From the NCBI RefSeq assembly GCF_042453785.1, contig NC_091677.1, positions 7,349,501-7,413,500 on the forward strand: 64,000 nt of DNA, in the 5' to 3' direction. Shown piece by piece: positions 58,400 to 64,000 of this stretch. Every line of letters begins with the position of its first letter. The first letter of the stretch is position 1. Made by a program: the position numbers and the translations under genes. This DNA comes from Malus domestica. Lineage: Eukaryota > Streptophyta > Magnoliopsida > Rosales > Rosaceae. The notes beneath the pieces were generated by a model, which had not been told where the DNA came from, made no database searches, and saw only the letters and a program-made list of their open reading frames with translations.

Positions 58400-58875
58400 A
58401 AACGATATTATCTAACATTAATTGGGTAGGAGAGTGAGTTAAGTCTTATACTAGGCTAGCCATAACAATGCGATTCAAATTAACTTTTGGCAAGAACCAA
58501 ACTTAAAACCTCTCACTTACAAGTGAAGAGGAATATCATTGAACCGTAGTATTAAATGGTAGAATGACACCACTTTTGAGTGGTCAATATTGTCCAACAA
58601 TTAAAGCTTGTCCTAGAGAGGACATCTGATAAAATTGGAACAATACAGAGAATATTAACATGGTTTCTACACAAAGTTGACATGCATAAATGGAGAAATG
58701 AACCAAATTTATTTTGGTTCCTTCGTTCTTACTTTTGCCAATCTGCCCATTCTTTAAATTTCTTTTTATATGTTCGTTCTCAATTTTCTTAACACGCCCG
58801 TTCTTGATGGTGTCTTGATTATACTCGTACATTAATCTAATAAACAGAGAACATTAATTAGATGCAATTAATCCA
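58400..58875. other. Spacer, nothing recognised
   Basis: AT-rich sequence between the tandem duplication and TPS fragment E. Open frames at 58,580-58,832 on both strands have no domain content. Confidence 0.4.
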
Positions 58876-58877
58876 AT

Positions 58878-59025
58878 GTCCTCAAAAGTTTTCATGGATG
58901 GTAATGGGATGAGGCCTTGCGTTCTTAAGCATAACCATTAAAAATTATTCCATGATTAATGGATCAGATATTTGCACTACCAAAGGATTATTAGCACAAG
59001 TGAGCCATGCAAACTGGGGGTGGAG
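58878..59025 (+). pseudogene. TPS fragment E, part of exon 3 of a different TPS
   Basis: With one base skipped, about 58,878-58,910 encodes VLKSFMDGNG, the start of TPS exon 3. It is followed by a GDEAL segment and, near 58,960-59,012, NGSDICTTKGLLAQVSHA. The last segment corresponds to the exon 3 part that reads [17 protein letters not shown] in copy D, but it differs enough to come from another TPS lineage. Stops and indels are present. The fragment ends about 55 bp before the Harbinger-type element. Confidence 0.7.
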
Positions 59026-59295
59026 CTAACACTACTATTCACGAAGGAATAACTGGTATGGGCAAGGAGGCCCGGATCTAAGGCCATCTCCAACCGAAGG
59101 GTCCAGAGGGCCAGAGGGCCGAAAATAGCCCTAAAACCGTCTCCAACCGAGGGCTAGGCCAGAGGGCTCTGGAATCTGGGAGGGTCCCACGGGATCGGAG
59201 AGGGCTGGAGGGCTGGCTACTTTTTTTTTTAATATTTCCTATTGCTGTCGGTTAAAACCGACAACATTAAAGAGCTTTTTTTTTTAATAGTTCTG

Positions 59296-59374
59296 CTATT
59301 AGTGTCGGTTATAACCGACACTAATAGTTTGAAATGTTTTTGAATCTAACGGCTAGCTGAGTCAGCTAGCCGTT
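59296..59374. repeat. Perfect 32-bp palindrome and adjacent hairpin in the Harbinger element
   Basis: 59,296-59,327 is a perfect palindrome centred on GTTATAAC (arm CTATTAGTGTCGGTTA). A second hairpin built on AACGGCTAGCTGA lies at about 59,348-59,374, and a weaker CTGTCGGTTAAAACCGACA palindrome precedes at about 59,245-59,265. They sit between the left terminus and the gene. Confidence 0.85.
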
Positions 59375-59387
59375 GCAACTAGCCGTT

Positions 59388-59424
<37 letters not shown>

Positions 59425-59469
59425 TTTTAAACATTTTTTTCTTCTATAAATATGGTGAAGTTCTTTCAA

Positions 59470-59720
59470 TTCTTCACTTCATTTGCAATATTTCCTTCTT
59501 CAATATTTTTCAATATTTCCTTCAATATTTCCTTCAATATATTTTCTAATATTTCCTTCATCTATAATATTTGTTTTAATTTTTCAATATTTCCTTCAAT
59601 ATATTTTCCAATATTTCCTTCATCTATAATATTTGTTTCAATTTTTCAATATTTCCTTCATCTATAATATTTCTTCACTTCATTTGCAATATTTCCTTCA
59701 ATATTTCCTTCATTTTTTTT
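59470..59720. repeat. CAATATTTCCTTC tandem repeat upstream of the SANT gene
   Basis: The motif TTTCAATATTTCCTTCA and the longer TTTCCTTCATCTATAATATT unit recur several times in the 250 bp before the ATG at 59,730. A TATAAATA box at about 59,446 and this T/C-rich leader resemble a promoter plus 5' UTR. Confidence 0.7.
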
Positions 59721-59729
59721 CAAAAAAAA

Positions 59730-60696
59730 ATGGCCTCATCTGCAATGAAGGGTAGGGCTTGGACCCAAAAAGAAGATGAAGCTCTTTGCAAGGCTTATAG
59801 ATGGATCTCAGAAGATAGTGTGAGGGGGATTTCTCAAACAAGTGAAGGTGTTTGGACTCGTGTGTCCAAAAAATACTTAGAGTTCTACGAAGGCACCACT
59901 CCACCGAATACCCGAAACCACGAAAGTTGTTCTTCAAGATGGAAGAAACATCTTCATCCAAGTTTGAATAAATGGCATCAAGCACTATTAGCAGCAACAC
60001 GTAGACATGAAAGCGGCGCCAATTACTATGACGAAGTTAGTGTTTTTACAGTTTATTTTAAATGTTTAATTATATTACATTTAATTTTGTGAATTAATTT
60101 CCTAAAATTTTTTTAATTATATTTTCTAGGTACGCCAAGCTGAGGAATTGTATATGGAAGGCAGCTCAAAACCCTTTCAGTTTCACGGTTGTTGGGAAAT
60201 TTGTAAAGGGTGGGTGTTATTTGAAGATCCATCTCAACATAGAGTGAATCCTTTGGAAGCTGCATCCCCATCTGTAGATATGAATGAAGATGGATCTCCT
60301 ACCATTCAACAAACAAGGGTAGAAAATCCGACTCCGTCCGAAATTTCTTTACCTAGGGCTATGGGACGAAACAAGGCCCGAAGGTTGAGGGAAAAGGGCA
60401 AGGCAAATGCTGATTACGCCGCTCAACATGAAGTGGCGGCCTCATTTCGATTACTGGCGGAGCAAAATGCCCGTGAGGCAGAAGAAAGGAAGTGTAGACA
60501 TGAAGAGCGAGCCAAACAAATACAAGAAGAGATGGATGATAAGAATATGGAAAGGAACACTTCGGATTACACTCCAATGAGTAAGGCCTATTTTGATAGG
60601 AAAAAAAAAGAAATTATGGCTCGGCGGCAATTGTTTACCTCTGACTATACTCCTACAATGGCGGATGATGAAGATGATATTGATTATGAATATTAA
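59730..60696 (+). CDS. Harbinger-type Myb/SANT DNA-binding protein (ORF2-like), two exons
   Basis: Exon 1 (59,730-60,035) and exon 2 (60,130-60,696), joined by a 94-bp GT-AG intron in phase 0, give about 290 residues without a stop. The N-terminal third is a trihelix/Myb-SANT domain: RAWTQKEDEALCKAY, then VWTRVSKKYLEFY and SCSSRWKKHLHPSLNKWH. The C-terminal part is a NAM-associated-like region with a charged helix (SFRLLAEQNAREAEERKCRH) and an acidic tail ending DDEDDIDYEY. In PIF/Harbinger elements such a protein works with the DDE transposase, helping it enter the nucleus and bind the termini. Host proteins annotated as 'GST T3-like' or 'NAM-associated' are often this family. TATAAATA near 59,446 could serve as promoter. 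Confidence 0.85.
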
Positions 60697-61032
60697 ATTT
60701 AAGTCGTTGTAATTTTTAAATTTAAGTTAATGTTGTTTTTAAATTTAATTTGTAGTGTTTAAATATAAGTTGTTGTTTTTAAATTTAAGTTGTTGTAGTT
60801 TTTAAATTTAAATAATAAATTATGTTTGGTCCTATGGCCCTTTGGCCCTCGGTTGGAGACGGTTTTTTGTGACAGGGCTAAAACGAGCCCTTTGGCCCTC
60901 TGGCCCTCGGTTGGAGACGGAGGCAAATATGGCCCTGTACTGTTCATTAAAATATTAATATCTTGGGGAATCTTGGAGGGCTAGAGGGCTCAAACGAGCC
61001 CTCTGGCCAGCCCTCGGTTGGAGATGGCCTAA

Positions 61033-63560
61033 GAGTGAATAATCGAACCTCAGCTTCTTTCACAGATTCATAAATATTTTGTGCATTGTATTTAATTATC
61101 ATGTATCAGCTTTTTGTGTTTGATTATTTTCTCTCCATTATCGCTTGTTTCAAATAATCTTACGAGAAATTTGTTGTCAAAGTTGTCAAAACAATCTTAC
61201 AATTTTATTAAAGGGGTTTTTAAATTTTAGAGCCTTAATAAAGATTCTTCTTAGATTTTAACCTCAATGATTTTATAAATATAATTTAAGTTTCTATTTC
61301 AAAAGCTTACCATATTTAAGTAACACATATATTATTTACAAACTTATCATAAATTCTCCACCCATCCGTAATTAAGGTATTTTTATTTTTTTGGGTCCAA
61401 TCATATTAATAAATAAAATTGTCTTCAAAATTCAAATTCTTATAATTAAAAAAAACAAATTCAATACTTATGAGCGCCAACAAACTTACATGAGCAAAAT
61501 CAACATCAATACAAAAAACAATAAAAAATAAAAAATAAAAAAATAGGTACAGAAATATTCGTACGTAAGCATAAGTACCATAGTATTGCAACGTATCGAT
61601 ACAAATTTGTACATAAGTTTCAGTATGAATGTTCGATATGTAAATGGACATATCCATATGTTGGGTGAAATTTAAGCACAAGAAAGAATAGATGAAAACA
61701 TATGACTTTCTTATTATGCTAACTTAATAATAAGTATCAGTAATATATTACATTTTAATTGTTTATAGGAATCAATAAATAACCTACATACAAAAAAAAA
61801 AACTCAATAATAAGTACAACCTAATTGATATTTGAAAATTCAATTGAATGTCAAAGACTAGAGTTAAATTTCTTTTACTTGACAAGGTTTTAATCTGAAA
61901 GTGACCTTTGTTCAAGGATTATAATGATTTTTATTTTTTTATTAAATAGACTGCTTGAAGAAAGTTGAGGTGTTACTATAAAACCAATTGACAATAAAGA
62001 GAATAATCCAACCTCTTATAAGCTTATAAAAGTCTCTCTTTTTATTAATGCGGACTTCATTCTCAACATTGTTTCACGAAATCTAGTCAAGATGTGTTGC
62101 TTCCATGGAAAGGTATCCATGTACGTGCAATGAAATAACAACACTGAAAAAGTCAGTTTTCTTCATTGAAACTCCCATGTCCGTGTATTATAATTCTGGT
62201 TGATTTATAATTAAACCCAAGAAAAGTTGAAAGGCTTGGGAAGTAGCAGTAGAGGAAAAGTGGCGTTTAAGTAAAAGGCTTTTGTGGGATTTTGTCTTTT
62301 CATTCACATGATATGTCATCTTGGTTTCATCAAGATTTGAGAGGTTGACCAGGACAACCTACCCATAACACCATTGACCACACAATTCATGTCCAACGTG
62401 AATAGTAATCCTGCATATTACGTTATGTAAATCTGATCAACTATTAATCTTTAGTGTAGTAGTATTTTTTTGCTCGTATTCAAAAGAATGTTACATATTA
62501 TGAAAGAAGTTAGAGTTCCATCTATATCAATTTCATTATATGTTTATGCGCAAAATTGCTTAATTTTTTTATACATATTCCACGTGCGGCCACGTTCAAG
62601 TTAAACAAGAGGACAATTTTACTTGGCGTACGTGCAACCATCGAGTTTTATAGATGAACTAATTTGCTCTACTACCACAAAGGAAAAATTGAGGTTCCAC
62701 TCGACAATCAAATGACAATGGGTGAAGTAGTCTAACTCCTTATAAGTCCATACAAATGTTACTTAAACTTTCCGATGAGGGACAACTTTCCGCATCCTCA
62801 TAACTTCGAATCTCCTCTCTCTCGTTAAACAATAAACCACAAGATATGACTAAGTTAAGTAGCTTTTATTAAATCTTAAATTGTAACAATATTATAATTC
62901 AAGAGATTATAACTCGTTAAGAATTTACTCATCCACTTTAAGTCTCAAATTGAATCCCTTTTTCTCCTGATACAATTGTATAGAAAAAAAATGTCCGATA
63001 TCAAAACTTCATAAAATATGATGTACCAAAATTTTATCCTTCATCAAATTTGATGTGCATTCTATCCTTCATCAAATATGATGTGCCCCTTTATTAGTTC
63101 ATATAAAGCACAAAAATGCACGGTTTTGAACCATACTTCTGACTGCTGGGGATCATCAACCCAAAAGAATTATAGAAGTGAGCAGCTGATCAAGTTGTTA
63201 CCAAGGCATCATTTTCCTCACAGATCACGTCAATAAATATATATTGTATTTTGTAAAATATTGACCTACATTGTAGTTACAATTTCTTAATCAAAATCTC
63301 ATGGAATTGAGGGTTTGGCAATTGGTTAATTAGGTGAAGACTGTTGAGGAATCTAAGGAGAAAATAATTGTTAAGATTTGCAGTATATAAGTGGACCACG
63401 TGGTAAAATTTGTATACTTAATACTTCCATTGTTTTTAGGGCAAGTCAATAGCAACTACACTCAACTTTTGATATATCATACTCTTGAGTAATGGTGGTG
63501 ACAACGATACGTTGATTAGGCAAAGAGGGGCTATTTCACTAACAGAAACTTTCAGATATC
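61033..63560. other. Long AT-rich stretch, no gene recognised
   Basis: No open frame with recognisable domains, no RNA gene. Short direct repeats CCTTCATCAAATWTGATGTGC occur near 63,020-63,080. Possible decayed LTR sequence (CTCCTTATAAG-type motifs near 62,010 and 62,735) could not be delimited. Confidence 0.5.
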
Positions 63561-63569
63561 GTCATCTCT

Positions 63570-64000
63570 CTGAGTCCATGGCCCTAAGGGAACTCATCGC
63601 TCACGTGATGATATAATATATTTTTGGTGAAAAAAATTGAAGTCAAGCTGTCTGATCACGTGGCATGTCCGACCACTCAATATCGACACGTTATCGACTA
63701 TTGAGATGTTTATATTGTCGACATCTCGATTGCATATATAGTATATATTGTGTCTATATACTTTTTTGTAAAAAAGTATTGGAAAGTAACTGATAATGTG
63801 TCATTATCTCTCCTCTCCCAGGTGGTATGAACAAACTGCTCTAGTTCATGTGCAAAATCTGGTAGCTCAATACAGAATAGTATTTCATGAAATATGTTCA
63901 GCTTTCATTCACCTCACCCTCATATGTTCATGCAGAATATATGGTTGCCAGCTTGCATTCCAGAAGCGTGAGAGTGACTGGAAGAAAATGACTTAACCTT
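63570..64000 (+). repeat. Spacer module copy 5, runs off the window
   Basis: GGAACTCATCGCTCACGTGAT, TCTAGTTCATGTGCAAAAT, ATGAAATATGTTCAGCTTTC, ATATATGGTTGCCAGCTTGC and GTGAGAGTGACTGGAAG align with spacer copies 2-4. Its presence suggests that a further TPS-array unit lies beyond the right edge. Confidence 0.65.

Larger units (their letters stand above)
59082..61029 (+). mobile_element. PIF/Harbinger-type element, 1.95 kb, lacking transposase
   Basis: Inverted termini GGCCATCTCCAACCGAAGG and, read inward, GGCCATCTCCAACCGAGGG, flanked by TAA on both sides (59,079-59,081 and 61,030-61,032), the TWA target typical of PIF/Harbinger. Subterminal repeats of the GAGGGCTAG / CCGTCTCCAACCGAGGGC type occur at both ends. 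Inside is one spliced gene for a Myb/SANT protein; the DDE transposase gene is absent. It is thus a partner-protein-only derivative. Confidence 0.88.

Overview
This is plant nuclear DNA: AT-rich, with spliced genes and a dense, nested load of plant transposable elements. A Cassandra solo LTR with an embedded 5S-like region, Tat-type gypsy and copia elements, and a TPS-b terpene synthase family together suggest a eudicot, most likely woody Rosaceae (apple/pear group). That placement is inference; no marker here fixes the species.

The organising theme is a terpene synthase (TPS) array that has been repeatedly duplicated and broken. Copy A (minus, 601-2818) has six open exons with good splice sites, but its last exon lies beyond an RTE LINE fragment at the window edge. 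Facing it is a plus-strand ghost unit (about 5,994-7,790) in which a TPS 5' flank runs directly into a TPS 3' flank with no gene body. Copy B (plus, 22,042-27,433) retains exons 1-2, split by a copia element. Copy C (about 33,060-33,390) is an exon 2 fragment. Copy D (plus, 54,693-57,376) has all seven exons but carries a stop in exon 5 and a 41-nt deletion in exon 6. Fragment E (about 58,878-59,025) derives from a different TPS. A recurring spacer module, plus antisense remnants that look like the first two exons of a Rab geranylgeranyltransferase beta gene (near 9.7, 18.1 and 33.5 kb), travels with the units.

Region by region. 1-8.2 kb: copy A, a large inverted repeat, four small class II elements and the Cassandra solo LTR. 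8.2-19.5 kb: two spacer modules, an L1 fragment and a young full-length copia element with an uninterrupted 1442-residue polyprotein (11,678-16,609). 20-34.7 kb: copy B with its decayed copia element, an L1 split by an LTR-like insertion that itself holds a class II element, a second L1, then copy C. 34.7-49.8 kb: a 15.1-kb Ty3/gypsy element of the dual RNase H (Tat) type, with near-identical LTRs, an open gag-pol on the minus strand, and about 8 kb of extra sequence carrying plus-strand (antisense) genes and tandem repeats. 49.8-54.7 kb: a tRNA-derived SINE cluster, a TRIM-like LTR element and a Tourist-like MITE. 54.7-64 kb: copy D, fragment E, a PIF/Harbinger-type element that encodes a Myb/SANT protein but no transposase, and another spacer copy.

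No host gene other than the TPS copies is convincingly intact; most other coding capacity belongs to transposons. Two nearly identical LTR pairs show recent retrotransposition into an old duplicated gene array.
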